Counted from the first letter of the stretch, positions 51,107-63,328 are shown. The stretch: DNA of 64,000 nt from Pollutimonas harenae (GCF_004153685.1 NZ_SDQD01000002.1:930001-994000), one strand, 5' to 3'. Made by a program: numbers and translations. Notes: generated by a model from the letters alone, not told the origin.

Positions 51107-54100
51107 CTACAACCTGACCACATCCAGTGCTTCGCCAAACACACGGCGTGCTGGCTCCAGCAAGGCATCGTGGTGACTCAAAAAAATCACCTGCGTATGG
51201 CGGGATAACTCAGCCAGCGCGCGCAAGCCGGCTTCTGAACGTGCATCGTCGTAGTTGATGAACAAATCATCGGCAATGAAAGGCAAAGCCGGCGCCTGTT
51301 CGAGGTGCAGTTCCAGCGCTGCCAGCCGCAAAGCCAGATAAAGCTGGTCGCGCGTGCCGTCGCTCAAGCCGTCTATACCCACGCAATGCCCGTCGGCGCG
51401 CTGCCCTTCCAGCACCATGGGCTGCCGGTCGAAGTCTACCCGCAGCCGTTCGAAGGACTGTAAAGTCAGTTCTCCAAAAATAGCGCTGGCCCTCGTCAGC
51501 ATGGGCCCTTGCTTTTCCTCACGGTAACGGTCTATGGACCAGCGCAACAAACGGGAAGCCGTAAAGACTTTGACGTAACGCTCAGCGGCATCGCTCATTC
51601 TGGCCAGAGCATCTTGCCGCGCGGCTTCGGCCTGTGCCGCATCATCGGCACCCGTCATGGCCTGAAACTCACGCTCGGCGCCGGCCAATTGCACCGCCAG
51701 GTCACTCTGGGCCTGAGTCGCCTGCTCGATATCGGCCTGCAGGCTGTTCCACTGCGTGATCAGCGCCGCAATATCGACGCTATCGAGCTCCTGTTGGAGC
51801 TGGTCCTGGCTCAAGCCATCCCCTTCCTGCGACAGACGTGCGTGAGCCTGCTCGACGCGCTGCGCCAACGTACGGTGCTGATCAGACTTGATGATGGCCG
51901 GCCCCAGAGCGTCAAGCGTCTGGACGCCAGCCTGGTCCAGCATAGGCCTTATGGCTGCCTGCGCTTCGTGCAGTGCCTGTTCGGCGGCACGAATCTCGGT
52001 CCGCTCTAGATTCAGGGCGCGATCCAGCTTGATAGCCTCTTCCTGCGCCTGGATGGCCTGGGCCAAGCGCTGCGCCAGCACCTGGCTGATGCCAACGGCG
52101 TCGGCGTACGTCAGCTGCTCTGCCTCGGCGCATTCCAGGCCCGCCGCATGCGCCAGCCTGGCTGCCTGCTCGACAAAATCGTCAAGCTCGGCTTGCATGA
52201 GATCCAGCCTTTCGCTACGTAGGCGACGTATTTGCTCCAGCTTGTCAGAAATCGATGTCAACAACGCCAGGGCGCCTTCGGCTGCGCCAGGGCTGGTGTC
52301 TGGTGCCAGTCCAAGCTGTGTCAAGGCGTCCGACCAGGCTTGCCGCCAGTTGGTGTTCCGGGTCTGCGCTTCGGTCGAAGCCTGTTGTGCAGCCTCCAGT
52401 GTCAGCCGGGCCTGGATGGCTTGTGCCTGCCAGGCCTCTCGCCGCGCTTCAGCAGCATCAGCTTGGCGGCTATAGGCTTCGGCCTGTACGCGCAGGCTCT
52501 CCAGCGTTTGAGCCTGCGCGGCCTGTGCGTCTGTTGCCGCATTGTCGACCAGAGCCAGGGCCAATCTGTCACGTGCCGCCTGTTGCGCCAGATGCAGTTG
52601 CTCCAGATCTTGCTGGGCGAAGGCCAGTGCCTGTGCCGCCTCGAGTGCCCGGTCTTTGCTGACCAGCCAGTCGGGGGCCTGATCCAGTGTCAAACCGGCC
52701 AGACCCAGCGTGGTGCTGGACGCCAGCCATTGCGCATCAAAGGCATCCAATGCCTGCTGGCCAGCATCTCGCCGCTGTTGCGCCTGTTGCAAGTCCTGGC
52801 AAGCCTGCTCCCACTGATGCTGCAAACTTTGCATATGGGCTGCTTCCTGCGCCTTGTCGTGGCGTTGGTCGGCCAGCGCATCGGCGCTACGCAACGAGGC
52901 TTCGAAAGGCTCTACCGCTTCGACCAGGGGTGTACTACCTTGCTTGATCGACTGCCAGACTGTATTGCGCCGGTCCCTCGCTCGCACCAGATCTTCTTGC
53001 GTAACCGGATGGTGCTGTTCGCGATACTGCCGCAGACGCAACGCGTCCTTGTCGACAACGGCCGACAGCTCATCGCAGCGCTGTGTTGCTGACTTCAGAC
53101 TCGACAGGAGGTCGCGGCGCTCGGCAAGCCATGCTGCCACGAGCTGGGCCGAAGGCCACGTCAGGCCAGCCAGTTGCTCTGCGGGACGCCCCCATTGCCC
53201 CAAACCGGATAACGCCTGCGCCAAGGCAGCCTGTGCCTTGTGCGCCGACAGCTGTGCTTTCTGTATGGCTGCATGGCTGTCACCCAAAGCCTTGGCATGT
53301 TCCAGCGCCCCGCGTAATTCGGCACTGACTTCGACTACGGATTGGGTTTGCAGCCTGGCCTCGATAGCGTCGGTTTCGGCCTGCCGTTCACGCAGCAAAG
53401 CCTGAGTGGACTCCAGCGCCTGTGTCACCGTGCCGTGATCACGCAGCAACTGTTCAGCATGCTTGCGTACCGGCAGAGCTGGCAGCCGCTTGCGCAAAAC
53501 CTGCTCGGCAAAGGAGCTGTCTTGCACACCCCTCGTAGTCTGGGCATCCGCCAGACCCAACTCAACCTGTTGCAGCAAGGCCTCTTGCGTCAGCTGCAGT
53601 AATTGCCCCTGATAACGCTCCATGGCCGAGGGATGATTGGCCAACTGGTGACGCCGGCCATCCAGTACATTGATCTCTTGTCGCAAGCCCAGAAATGCAT
53701 CTTCAATGTTAATACTTGACAGAGCCTGTTCCAGACGTTGCAGCTCCGCTTGCCGAAACTGCAAGCCGTGCTGTGCGACGGCTTGAGCACGCTGAGCGTG
53801 TTCCCGTATCTGTGCCGCATCGGGTGCCAGGCTGACAACCTCGCCCAGCCCGGCCAACTGCGCCAGGCTCTCGTTCAGCTCCCGCATGACTGGATTCACA
53901 CGACGTATGCGCTCCAGGCGATCGCGCTTGGCCTGAAGCGCCAGCAGAGCACGGCGTTGCTCCTGCAACTGCCTCTCCAGCTCTTGAACACGCTCGTGAG
54001 CCTCCGTCCATTTTCGAGTATGTACCGTGGCATTTTTCAGCGTCTCGACTGCAGCATCCATATCGGCACGCGCGACGTAGTACGCTCTTTTCATCGAACG

Positions 54101-54628
54101 AGTGGGAGCCCAGAGGCTGTCTGCCTCGGCTTCCAGCGCATCGCGCACCTGACCCAGACTGGCCAGGCCCGCCGCCGACTGAAACAGAATCTGCCCGACA
54201 TCGTCCTGTGCATTCAGTATGCTGTTACCGCCTTGCACCAGCCGAGGATGGTCCAGACCGAACATCTTGTCGAAAAAAGCCCGGCTCGCCCCATTCAAAA
54301 AAGGGTCAAGTGCGGTATCGGGCAGCGGTGTTTCGTCTGGCGTGCGCAAAGTATTCTTGTTGGCCTTCAGGCGTAGAAAATCCAGAGTTTGATCACCCTG
54401 CTGCACCATGGCGCCCAGACGCAGCTCAGATTTGGCGTGCACGAAATCCAGCGGTGTACGTACTGGAAAACCAAACAGCAAATCGAGCATGGCGCTGCGC
54501 AAGGTTGACTTGCCAGCCTCGTTGGGCCCCAGGATGAGATGGAAGTCATATTCAGACGGCGCGGCCAGCGGCACACTGCGATCAGTGAATTTTCCGTAGC
54601 GGATAAGATCCAGCCTTTGCAATCGCAT
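51107..54628 (-). CDS. SMC/Rad50-like ATPase (YhaN type)
   Basis: A 1173-residue ATPase. The N-terminal Walker A is GPNEAGKST, as in YhaN and the AAA_27 group. A very long Gln/Ala/Leu-rich coiled coil occupies about residues 180-1000. The C-terminal half has the signature GLSDGTRDQLYLALRLAAL and Walker B 'LPFIADDLFINYDD'. No CxxC zinc hook is obvious in the coiled coil. It starts 5 bp after the nuclease gene stop, and together they form a Mre11/Rad50-like unit that should process DNA ends. YhaN/YhaO of Firmicutes are the nearest family. Confidence 0.85.
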   Translation of the reverse strand: MRLQRLDLIRYGKFTDRSVPLAAPSEYDFHLILGPNEAGKSTLRSAMLDLLFGFPVRTPLDFVHAKSELRLGAMVQQGDQTLDFLRLKANKNTLRTPDETPLPDTALDPFLNGASRAFFDKMFGLDHPRLVQGGNSILNAQDDVGQILFQSAAGLASLGQVRDALEAEADSLWAPTRSMKRAYYVARADMDAAVETLKNATVHTRKWTEAHERVQELERQLQEQRRALLALQAKRDRLERIRRVNPVMRELNESLAQLAGLGEVVSLAPDAAQIREHAQRAQAVAQHGLQFRQAELQRLEQALSSINIEDAFLGLRQEINVLDGRRHQLANHPSAMERYQGQLLQLTQEALLQQVELGLADAQTTRGVQDSSFAEQVLRKRLPALPVRKHAEQLLRDHGTVTQALESTQALLRERQAETDAIEARLQTQSVVEVSAELRGALEHAKALGDSHAAIQKAQLSAHKAQAALAQALSGLGQWGRPAEQLAGLTWPSAQLVAAWLAERRDLLSSLKSATQRCDELSAVVDKDALRLRQYREQHHPVTQEDLVRARDRRNTVWQSIKQGSTPLVEAVEPFEASLRSADALADQRHDKAQEAAHMQSLQHQWEQACQDLQQAQQRRDAGQQALDAFDAQWLASSTTLGLAGLTLDQAPDWLVSKDRALEAAQALAFAQQDLEQLHLAQQAARDRLALALVDNAATDAQAAQAQTLESLRVQAEAYSRQADAAEARREAWQAQAIQARLTLEAAQQASTEAQTRNTNWRQAWSDALTQLGLAPDTSPGAAEGALALLTSISDKLEQIRRLRSERLDLMQAELDDFVEQAARLAHAAGLECAEAEQLTYADAVGISQVLAQRLAQAIQAQEEAIKLDRALNLERTEIRAAEQALHEAQAAIRPMLDQAGVQTLDALGPAIIKSDQHRTLAQRVEQAHARLSQEGDGLSQDQLQQELDSVDIAALITQWNSLQADIEQATQAQSDLAVQLAGAEREFQAMTGADDAAQAEAARQDALARMSDAAERYVKVFTASRLLRWSIDRYREEKQGPMLTRASAIFGELTLQSFERLRVDFDRQPMVLEGQRADGHCVGIDGLSDGTRDQLYLALRLAALELHLEQAPALPFIADDLFINYDDARSEAGLRALAELSRHTQVIFLSHHDALLEPARRVFGEALDVVRL

Positions 54629-54633
54629 GCCGC

Positions 54634-55890
54634 TTACTCCGCCTTGCTTATGTGAGCCATCAAGGCCGGACCAACCTCGTCGAGCAAGCGGTTCAGGTCA
54701 CTCGCCCGGATATCGTCGAACCATGGAACACTGCCCTGCAGCGCTTGAGGCGCCTTGCCGACCAGCCCCATCAGGTCATTTTGCAGGCTTTCAAGAAAAA
54801 CGGGGTCCCCTTTCGCCTGGTCGAGCAAGACCCGCAAATCGGCCAGGGCTTCAGCGTTGTCATGGTGCGCAGCGGATTCCATCGGCGCACGCGTGGCCAG
54901 TTTTACCTTTTCCAGCCAAAGGCGATCATGGCCCAAGGCCATCGTCTGTGCCAGTACTTCAGCGCGCAGTTGGCCTTCCAGGCCAAAGAGCTCGCCATGC
55001 GCCGGCGTTGCGCCGTTGACCATCACCCGAACGGCCAACGGCATATCGGCATCGAACTCAGTCAACAGAGCTTGCATCGCCGCGGCTATGGCACGGACCA
55101 CTTCGGCAAACGAAACACAAGCCGACACATCGACGTCGAGCCGGTGCCAGCGCAAGACATCGACCAACAAACGCTCGACCTCAATCTGGCCTTCGTCGTC
55201 GACCTCGACCATGACGGCACCGCGCGAGCCCGTTTCGCGGATATTGCGTCCTTGCAAATTACCGGGAAAGACCACACAAGCATCGCCCCGCCAGGCACTG
55301 TACTCGTGTACATGGCCCAAGGCCCAGTACTGATAGCCTTTGGCCTGCAACTCGGCCAGCGAGCACGGCGCATAATTGGCGTGCGCGGCATTGCCTTCGA
55401 GCGCGGTATGCAGCACGCCTATATTGAACAGGCCCGGCACGGGCGGCGGATAGCTCGCGGCCAGGTTGTCAGTCGTGGCTGCAACCTTGAAGCTGCGGCC
55501 GTGCACGGCCAGTTTCAATGTATCGTTGATGAAAGTGGCCGCCTTACCCGAGCCGAACAAGTGCACATTGTCGGGCAGCATCAGCTTGCGCGTCATCTGG
55601 CTTTCGGCATCGTGATTGCCGTAAAGCAAATACACGGGGATGTCCGCTCGATTCAAGCGACCCATTTGAGCGACGAAATACAGGCCGGTGTTGTGATCCT
55701 TCCAGTCGCCGTCATACAAGTCGCCGGCGATCACCATGAAGTCGACCGCTTCATCGATGGCCACATTGACCAGGCGCGTGAAAGCCTCGCGTGTGGCGGT
55801 ACGCAGCCGTTGCACGGGTGCGTCTTCGTAGGCGCTCAGGCCGGTCAGGGGGCTGTCGAGATGAATATCGGCAGCATGAATAAACCTCAC
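54634..55890 (-). CDS. Mre11/SbcD-like DNA exonuclease (YhaO type)
   Basis: A 418-residue calcineurin-like phosphoesterase. The metal motifs are 'FIHAADIHLDSP' (DxH), 'VIAGDLYDGDWKD' (GDxxD), 'YGNHDAES' (GNHD) and 'ALGHVHEYSAW' (GHxH). The C-terminal part, about 290-418, would contact the ATPase. It precedes the YhaN-like gene by 5 bp. The pair resembles YhaO/YhaN rather than the E. coli SbcD/SbcC pair because the ATPase start is of the 'GPNEAGKST' type. Confidence 0.85.
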   Translation of the reverse strand: MRFIHAADIHLDSPLTGLSAYEDAPVQRLRTATREAFTRLVNVAIDEAVDFMVIAGDLYDGDWKDHNTGLYFVAQMGRLNRADIPVYLLYGNHDAESQMTRKLMLPDNVHLFGSGKAATFINDTLKLAVHGRSFKVAATTDNLAASYPPPVPGLFNIGVLHTALEGNAAHANYAPCSLAELQAKGYQYWALGHVHEYSAWRGDACVVFPGNLQGRNIRETGSRGAVMVEVDDEGQIEVERLLVDVLRWHRLDVDVSACVSFAEVVRAIAAAMQALLTEFDADMPLAVRVMVNGATPAHGELFGLEGQLRAEVLAQTMALGHDRLWLEKVKLATRAPMESAAHHDNAEALADLRVLLDQAKGDPVFLESLQNDLMGLVGKAPQALQGSVPWFDDIRASDLNRLLDEVGPALMAHISKAE

Positions 55891-55993
55891 TTAGACATCC
55901 TTTTACGGGGGAAACCCTCGGTATAAATCAACTTGATGTGATGCTATTCTAAAGCGCCATATCATCACAATACCAAGATCAACTGGAATACAG

Positions 55994-57115
55994 ATGGAAC
56001 AAGAGGACAAGGAAGAATTCCTCAGATTTGCCAACGTCAAGAAAACCTACGACCAAAAAGCCCTGGTCGTCAAAGACTTCAGCCTCGACGTCAAACAAGG
56101 CGAGTTCGTCACCCTGCTGGGGCCATCGGGCTCGGGTAAAACCACCGTCCTCATGATGCTGGCTGGCTTTGAAAACGTAACCAGCGGCAGCATCACGGTA
56201 GCCGGCAAGCCCATTACCAATACGGCGCCCTACAAGCGCAATATCGGCATGGTCTTTCAGAACTATGCTCTCTTCCCCCATCTTACCGTTGCCCAGAATC
56301 TTGCGTATCCGCTTACGGTACGCAAGATGCCCAAAAGCCAGATCAAGGAAAAGGTAGCGCAGTATCTGAAGCTGATTGAACTCAGTCAGTTCGGCGACAG
56401 GCATCCGGGCCAGTTGTCCGGCGGCCAGCGGCAGCGCGTGGCGTTGGCACGTGCGCTGATTTTCGAACCCACGCTGGTGCTCATGGACGAACCCTTGGGT
56501 GCTCTCGATAAAAAACTGCGCGAGCAAATGCAGTTCGAAATCACGCGGCTGCACCAGAAGCTGGGCTTCACCGTCATTTACGTCACCCACGATCAGGTCG
56601 AAGCGCTGACCATGTCCAGCCGCATTGCCGTGTTCAACGAAGGTGTGGTGCAGCAGTACGCCCCGCCCGACGACCTATACGAGCGGCCCGCCAACGCGTT
56701 TGTGGCCAACTTCATCGGCGAAAACAATTTGATCTCTGCCCAGTTGTCTAAAGGCGCCGGCACCGACACCATAGACGCATCCCTCGACTGCGGCACGCCG
56801 CTGCAAGCACGCAATGGCAACTGCAGCACCAGCGATACCCAGTGCATCATCTCGGTCCGCCCCGAAAAGCTCGTCATAAAAACAGACAATCAGCCCTACG
56901 ACAACCAAATTGCGGCCAAATTCATCACTCGCCATTACGTGGGTGACTTCATACGCTATTACTTTCAGTTATCCGACGGCAGCAACATCACCGTCAAGAC
57001 CCTTAACGATACGAAGGCGCCCGATTTCACCGAAGGGCAAGAAACCGTCCTGGCCTGGATGACCAACGACTGTTTCGCTTTTAGCACCCACTCATCCCGA
57101 GACCAAGGAGAATAG
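55994..57115 (+). CDS. Spermidine/putrescine-type ABC transporter ATP-binding protein
   Basis: A 373-residue ATPase with Walker [11 protein letters not shown]-loop '[17 protein letters not shown]', signature [15 protein letters not shown], Walker B '[17 protein letters not shown]' and a C-terminal TOBE domain (about 285-365). This is the PotA/PotG/FbpC type. The operon order ATPase, binding protein, permease, permease matches polyamine and related systems. No ligand-specific feature is visible in this subunit. It starts 2 bp before the binding-protein gene ends up following it. Confidence 0.9.
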   Translation: MEQEDKEEFLRFANVKKTYDQKALVVKDFSLDVKQGEFVTLLGPSGSGKTTVLMMLAGFENVTSGSITVAGKPITNTAPYKRNIGMVFQNYALFPHLTVAQNLAYPLTVRKMPKSQIKEKVAQYLKLIELSQFGDRHPGQLSGGQRQRVALARALIFEPTLVLMDEPLGALDKKLREQMQFEITRLHQKLGFTVIYVTHDQVEALTMSSRIAVFNEGVVQQYAPPDDLYERPANAFVANFIGENNLISAQLSKGAGTDTIDASLDCGTPLQARNGNCSTSDTQCIISVRPEKLVIKTDNQPYDNQIAAKFITRHYVGDFIRYYFQLSDGSNITVKTLNDTKAPDFTEGQETVLAWMTNDCFAFSTHSSRDQGE

Positions 57116-57117
57116 CC

Positions 57118-58182
57118 ATGAAAAAAATTACAACCCTGTTAGGGCCGGCGCTGGTGCTGGGCCTGGCGCTAGCAAGCCCTGCACAGGCACAAGAGAGCCT
57201 GACCGTTGTATCGTTTGGCGGCGCGTATGGTGCAGCACAACAAAAACACCAGATCGACCCCTATATGAAAAAAACAGGCACACAGATCCTGTTCCAGAAC
57301 TACACCGGCGGTGTGGCTGAAATCAAGGCCCAGGTCGAGGCTGGCAAAATCCAGTGGGATGTGGTCGACATCGAAACCATAGACCTTGAACGCGCCTGCG
57401 CCGAAGGCCTGCTCGAAATCATCCCGCGCGACATCCTGCTGAAAGGCGACGACGGCACCCCCGCCGAAGAAGACTTCATTCCCGCTGCTCTCGAAAACGA
57501 GTGCGGTGTGGGCGAAATCGTCTGGAGCACAGTCTATGCCTACAACAACAAAACCATAGGCGACAAAAAGCCTTCAACCATCGAAGACCTTTTCGACCTT
57601 AAAAAATTCCCCGGCAAGCGTGCTCTGCGCAAACGCGCCCAGGTCAATCTCGAATGGGCTCTGCTGGCCGACGGCGTCAAGGAAGAAGACGTATATAAAT
57701 TACTGGCCACACCCGAAGGCCAGGAGCGAGCCTTTGCCAAGCTCGACACCATCAAACCCGAAATCGTCTGGTTCGACAGCTGGTCGCAAGCGCCCCAGCT
57801 GCTGAACGATGGTGGCGCGATCATGGTGCAATCGGCCAACGGCCGCTTCTTCGACGCCATCAAGCGCGAGGGCAAGCCCTTCACCATGGTCTGGGATGGC
57901 AATCTTTACGACCTCGACGCCTGGGGCATCGTCAAGGGCACGCCCAAACTCAAGCAAGCGCTGGACTTCGTCAGTTTTACCACCAGCACCAAGGCCCTGG
58001 CCGGCTTCCAGGACGTGGCCTATGGCCCACCCCGTAAATCGTCCATGGCCCTGGTCGACAAAAGCGTCGTTGACCATCTGCCCAGCTCACACGTCGACGA
58101 AGGCCTGAAGGCCGACGGCATCTTCTGGGCCGACTACGGTGAGTCTTTAGGCGAAAAATTCAACGAATGGTTGTTGAAATAA
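57118..58182 (+). CDS. Polyamine-type extracellular solute-binding protein
   Basis: A 354-residue periplasmic protein with a signal peptide ending at AQA (about residue 24). The mature part starts 'ESLTVVSFGGAYGAAQQKHQIDPYMKKTG' and carries 'VDIETIDLERACAEGLLEIIP' and 'GEIVWSTVYAYNNKTIGDKKPSTIEDLFDLKKFPGKR'. This is the SBP_bac_8/PotD-related group, often for polyamines, opines or choline-like cations in proteobacteria. The exact ligand is unknown. It follows the ATPase by two bases. Confidence 0.88.
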   Translation: MKKITTLLGPALVLGLALASPAQAQESLTVVSFGGAYGAAQQKHQIDPYMKKTGTQILFQNYTGGVAEIKAQVEAGKIQWDVVDIETIDLERACAEGLLEIIPRDILLKGDDGTPAEEDFIPAALENECGVGEIVWSTVYAYNNKTIGDKKPSTIEDLFDLKKFPGKRALRKRAQVNLEWALLADGVKEEDVYKLLATPEGQERAFAKLDTIKPEIVWFDSWSQAPQLLNDGGAIMVQSANGRFFDAIKREGKPFTMVWDGNLYDLDAWGIVKGTPKLKQALDFVSFTTSTKALAGFQDVAYGPPRKSSMALVDKSVVDHLPSSHVDEGLKADGIFWADYGESLGEKFNEWLLK

Positions 58183-58204
58183 GTAAGTTGGACGGACGCA
58201 GGGC

Positions 58205-59449
58205 ATGACTACTCAGCAGGCAGTTTTATCAGCCGACGAAATCAAGGCTGAAACCCGGGCATTAAGGCGCCGCAAGCGCGCCAGCCTGCTGCTGGTCGTG
58301 CCCTTGCTGGCTTTTATATTCTTTGCCTTTGTGGCGCCCATCGCCACCATGCTGTATCGCAGCGTGTACAACCCCACCCTGGTCGAGCTCATCCCCAAAA
58401 CCGTACATGAGCTGTCGGGCTGGAAAAAAACCGAACTGCCCGAGCCGGTGGTTTTTTCGACCTTTGCCGCCGAACTGAAGCAACTGGCCGAAGCCCGCCG
58501 CTCCGGCATCCTGGCGGCCGCCATCAATCGCGCCTATCCGGGCGCATCCAGCCTGGTCAATGCCACCGCGCGCAAGTTCCGCAAAATGCCGGACGACGCG
58601 CTCATCAAAGATGGCATGGCCCTGCTGACTGAAGCCGATCCACGCTGGGCCAAGCCCGAACTGTGGCAGGCCATCAAAGTAACGGGTCAGGTCTATACCG
58701 ACACCTATTACCTCACCGCACTCGATCTTGAACGCAACGCACAAAACGAAATCCAGCAGCGCGAGTCGGCCCGCATTTATATACAGCTTTACACCAAAAC
58801 CCTAAGCATCGCCCTGATCATTACCCTGCTATGCATCGCGCTGGGCTATCCGCTGGCCTACTATCTGGCGCATGCGCCAAGGCGCGTAGCCGGCATGCTC
58901 ATGGTGCTGGTGCTGTTGCCCTTCTGGACCTCGCTGCTGGTGCGCACCACGTCCTGGATAGCCCTGCTGCAAACCAATGGCGTACTCAATTCGATATTCG
59001 AGGCCCTGGGCCTGATCAACAGCCCGCTTGAAATGCTGTACACCAGCTTTGCCACCGTCATCGCCATGACGCACATTTTGCTGCCCTTCATGATTCTGCC
59101 GCTGTACAGCGTCATGAAAGGCATAGACCCCAGCTATGTACGGGCGGCGCTGTCGCTGGGCAGCAAACCGTTTTCGGCCTTTGTGCGCATATTCCTGCCC
59201 CTGACCCTGCCTGGCCTGAGCGCCGGTTCGCTGCTGGTATTCATTATTTCGGTGGGCTACTACATTACGCCTGCCCTGGTCGGCGGCACCGACGGGCAAA
59301 TGATTTCCAACATCATCGCTTTTCATATGCAGCGCTCGAACAACTGGGGGCTGGCCGCTGCGCTAGGCACGCTGTTACTGGTGCTTATTTTGCTGCTGTA
59401 CTGGGTCTACGACCGCCTGATCGGCGCGCGCAACATCAAACTGGGCTGA
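58205..59449 (+). CDS. ABC transporter permease, PotB-like with large periplasmic insertion
   Basis: A 414-residue inner-membrane permease. After the first helix ('LLVVPLLAFIFFAFVAPIATML') comes a hydrophilic region of about 160 residues ('PTLVELIPKTVHELSGWKKTELP...YYLTALDLERNAQNEIQ'), absent from the 285-residue E. coli PotB. The remaining five helices start at 'TLSIALIITLLCIALGYPLAYYLA'; the coupling motif is 'ALSLGSKPFSAFVRIFLPLTLPGLSAG'. The insertion may dock the binding protein. The partner permease starts 5 bp later. Confidence 0.88.
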   Translation: MTTQQAVLSADEIKAETRALRRRKRASLLLVVPLLAFIFFAFVAPIATMLYRSVYNPTLVELIPKTVHELSGWKKTELPEPVVFSTFAAELKQLAEARRSGILAAAINRAYPGASSLVNATARKFRKMPDDALIKDGMALLTEADPRWAKPELWQAIKVTGQVYTDTYYLTALDLERNAQNEIQQRESARIYIQLYTKTLSIALIITLLCIALGYPLAYYLAHAPRRVAGMLMVLVLLPFWTSLLVRTTSWIALLQTNGVLNSIFEALGLINSPLEMLYTSFATVIAMTHILLPFMILPLYSVMKGIDPSYVRAALSLGSKPFSAFVRIFLPLTLPGLSAGSLLVFIISVGYYITPALVGGTDGQMISNIIAFHMQRSNNWGLAAALGTLLLVLILLLYWVYDRLIGARNIKLG

Positions 59450-59453
59450 CACC

Positions 59454-61429
<1,976 letters not shown>

Positions 61430-61459
61430 AATAGAAAATAATAAATAGTAGATAGAAAC

Positions 61460-61482
61460 AAGCCGCGCTTGCGCGGCTTTTT
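61460..61482 (+). terminator. Hairpin between dctP and dctQ
   Basis: AAGCCGCGC (61460-61468) and GCGCGGCTT (61471-61479) pair across a TT loop, followed by TTT. Inside an operon this would reduce read-through so that the receptor is made in excess over the membrane subunits. Confidence 0.7.
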
Positions 61483-61502
61483 AAAATGTGCGGAGCACCC
61501 AG

Positions 61503-62051
61503 ATGAAAACAGCTTGGTACGAGCGGCTGGAAGAAGGGCTTATTGGCCTGATTCTTGCCGCTATGACGCTGGTCACTTTCGGCCAGGTTATTGCGCGGTA
61601 CGTGTTCAACTACAGTTTTGTCTGGGCGCTAGAGCTCAGCACCTTTCTGTTTGCCGGGCTGATCTTCCTGGGTATCGCGTACGGCGTGCGTGTCAATGCA
61701 CACATAGGGGTTGATGCGCTGGTCAAGGTACTGCCCAAGCCGGTGGCTCATGTACTGAACCTGATCGCCACCGCACTCTGCCTGCTGTATACCGTTATTG
61801 TCCTGATCGGCAGCTGGGTTTATGTCTCCAAAATCTACGAGATCGGCATCCTGGCGCAAGATATCCCCATCTATCAATGGATACCGCGCATGGTAATGCC
61901 TATAGGCTTTGTTTTGCTGCTGTTCCGTTTTGGTCAAATTCTGTTCAATCTTGCCCGAGGCAAAGAAGCGCACCTCCTGGGAGACGAGGCCGAAGACGCC
62001 CTCAAGTACTCCAGTGACGACACCTCGCCCACCACACAGGAAAAATCATGA
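61503..62051 (+). CDS. dctQ: TRAP transporter small permease (DctQ)
   Basis: A 182-residue membrane protein with four helices. It has the DctQ motifs 'ERLEEGLIGLILAAMTLVTFGQVIARYVFNYSFVWALELSTFLF' and 'GIAYGVRVNAHIGVDAL'. ATG at 61503 follows CGGAGCACCC; an in-frame GTG at 61488 is less likely. The C-terminal cytoplasmic tail is acidic and Ser/Thr-rich. It overlaps dctM by 4 bp. Confidence 0.88.
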   Translation: MKTAWYERLEEGLIGLILAAMTLVTFGQVIARYVFNYSFVWALELSTFLFAGLIFLGIAYGVRVNAHIGVDALVKVLPKPVAHVLNLIATALCLLYTVIVLIGSWVYVSKIYEIGILAQDIPIYQWIPRMVMPIGFVLLLFRFGQILFNLARGKEAHLLGDEAEDALKYSSDDTSPTTQEKS

Positions 62052-63328
62052 CTACCGGCGCGCTCTTCATCATGCTGTTCGTGTTCATGTTCATCGGCAT
62101 GCCTGTGGCCGTAGCCCTGGGCCTGTCGTCGATACTGACCATTTTGCTGTTCGGCCACGATTCCCTGGCCTCGCTGTCCCTGAAAATGTTCGAAAGCTCC
62201 GAGCACTTCACGCTGATGGCCATTCCTTTCTTTGTACTGGCCGGCGCCTTCATGACCACGGGCGGCGTCGCCCGGCGCATGATCCGCTTTGCCGTTGCGT
62301 CGGTGGGCCACCTGCATGGCGGGCTGGCTATCGCCTCGGTCATGGCCTGCTGCCTGTTTGCCGCTGTGTCGGGTTCCTCGCCTGCCACGGTCGTCGCGGT
62401 CGGCTCCATTGTCATCGCCGGCATGGTCCGCTCGGGCTATACGCAATCGTTTGCCGCGGGCGTCATTTGCAATGCGGGTACCCTGGGCATTCTCATTCCG
62501 CCATCCATCGTGCTGGTGGTGTACGGCGCCGCCACCGAAACCTCGGTCGGCAAGCTTTTCATGGCCGGCGTGGTGCCAGGGCTGCTGCTGGGCTTCCTAC
62601 TGATGCTGGCCATCTATATTTTGGCCCGTGTAAAAAACATGCCTCGCCAGCCTCGCGCCTCACTTAAAGAAGTCATGGTCGCCGGACGCGATTCCTTCTG
62701 GGGCCTGATGCTCATCGTCATCATCCTGGGCGGCATCTACGGCGGTATCTTCACCCCCACCGAGGCGGCGGCCGTATCAGCGGTGTACGCCTTCTTTGTG
62801 GCGGTCTTCGTCTATCGCGACATCGGCATGCGGCAAGTTCCCCAAGTGCTGATCGATGCTTCGAAGGTGACCATCATGCTGATGTTCATCATCGTCAACG
62901 CCCTGCTGTTTGCCCACGTACTTACCACCGAACGCATTCCGCAAGCCATCGCCGAACAAATCGTGGCCTGGGACATGGCCGCCTGGCAATTCCTGATCGT
63001 GGTCAACATTTTGCTGCTGGTTGGGGGCATGTTCATGGAGCCCACCGGCATCATCCTGATCCTGGCTCCCATACTGTTCCCCATCGCCATGCAGTTGGGC
63101 ATAGACCCCGTCCACCTGGGCATCATCATTGTGGTCAACCTCGAGATCGGCATGGTCACCCCACCCATAGGGCTGAATCTGTTCGTAACGGCGGGTATTA
63201 CCAAGATGACCATAGGACAAGTGGTGCGGGCCGCCTCGCCGTGGCTGATTTTGCTACTGTCCTTCCTGGTGCTCATCACTTATGTACCGGCCATCACGCT
63301 GTGGCTGCCGGAGCTTAAATTGTTCTAA
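62048..63328 (+). CDS. dctM: TRAP transporter large permease (DctM)
   Basis: A 426-residue membrane protein with about 12 helices. It has 'FIGMPVAVALGLSSILTILLFG', 'FTLMAIPFFVLAGAFMTTGGVARRMIRFA', 'CCLFAAVSGSSPATVVAVGSIVIAGMVRSGYTQSFAAGVICNAGTLGILIPPS' and 'NLEIGMVTPPIGLNLFVTAGI'. These are the two gate halves of DctM, which uses a sodium or proton gradient to bring in the ligand delivered by DctP. The ATG at 62048 overlaps the dctQ stop. Confidence 0.92.
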   Translation: MTTGALFIMLFVFMFIGMPVAVALGLSSILTILLFGHDSLASLSLKMFESSEHFTLMAIPFFVLAGAFMTTGGVARRMIRFAVASVGHLHGGLAIASVMACCLFAAVSGSSPATVVAVGSIVIAGMVRSGYTQSFAAGVICNAGTLGILIPPSIVLVVYGAATETSVGKLFMAGVVPGLLLGFLLMLAIYILARVKNMPRQPRASLKEVMVAGRDSFWGLMLIVIILGGIYGGIFTPTEAAAVSAVYAFFVAVFVYRDIGMRQVPQVLIDASKVTIMLMFIIVNALLFAHVLTTERIPQAIAEQIVAWDMAAWQFLIVVNILLLVGGMFMEPTGIILILAPILFPIAMQLGIDPVHLGIIIVVNLEIGMVTPPIGLNLFVTAGITKMTIGQVVRAASPWLILLLSFLVLITYVPAITLWLPELKLF

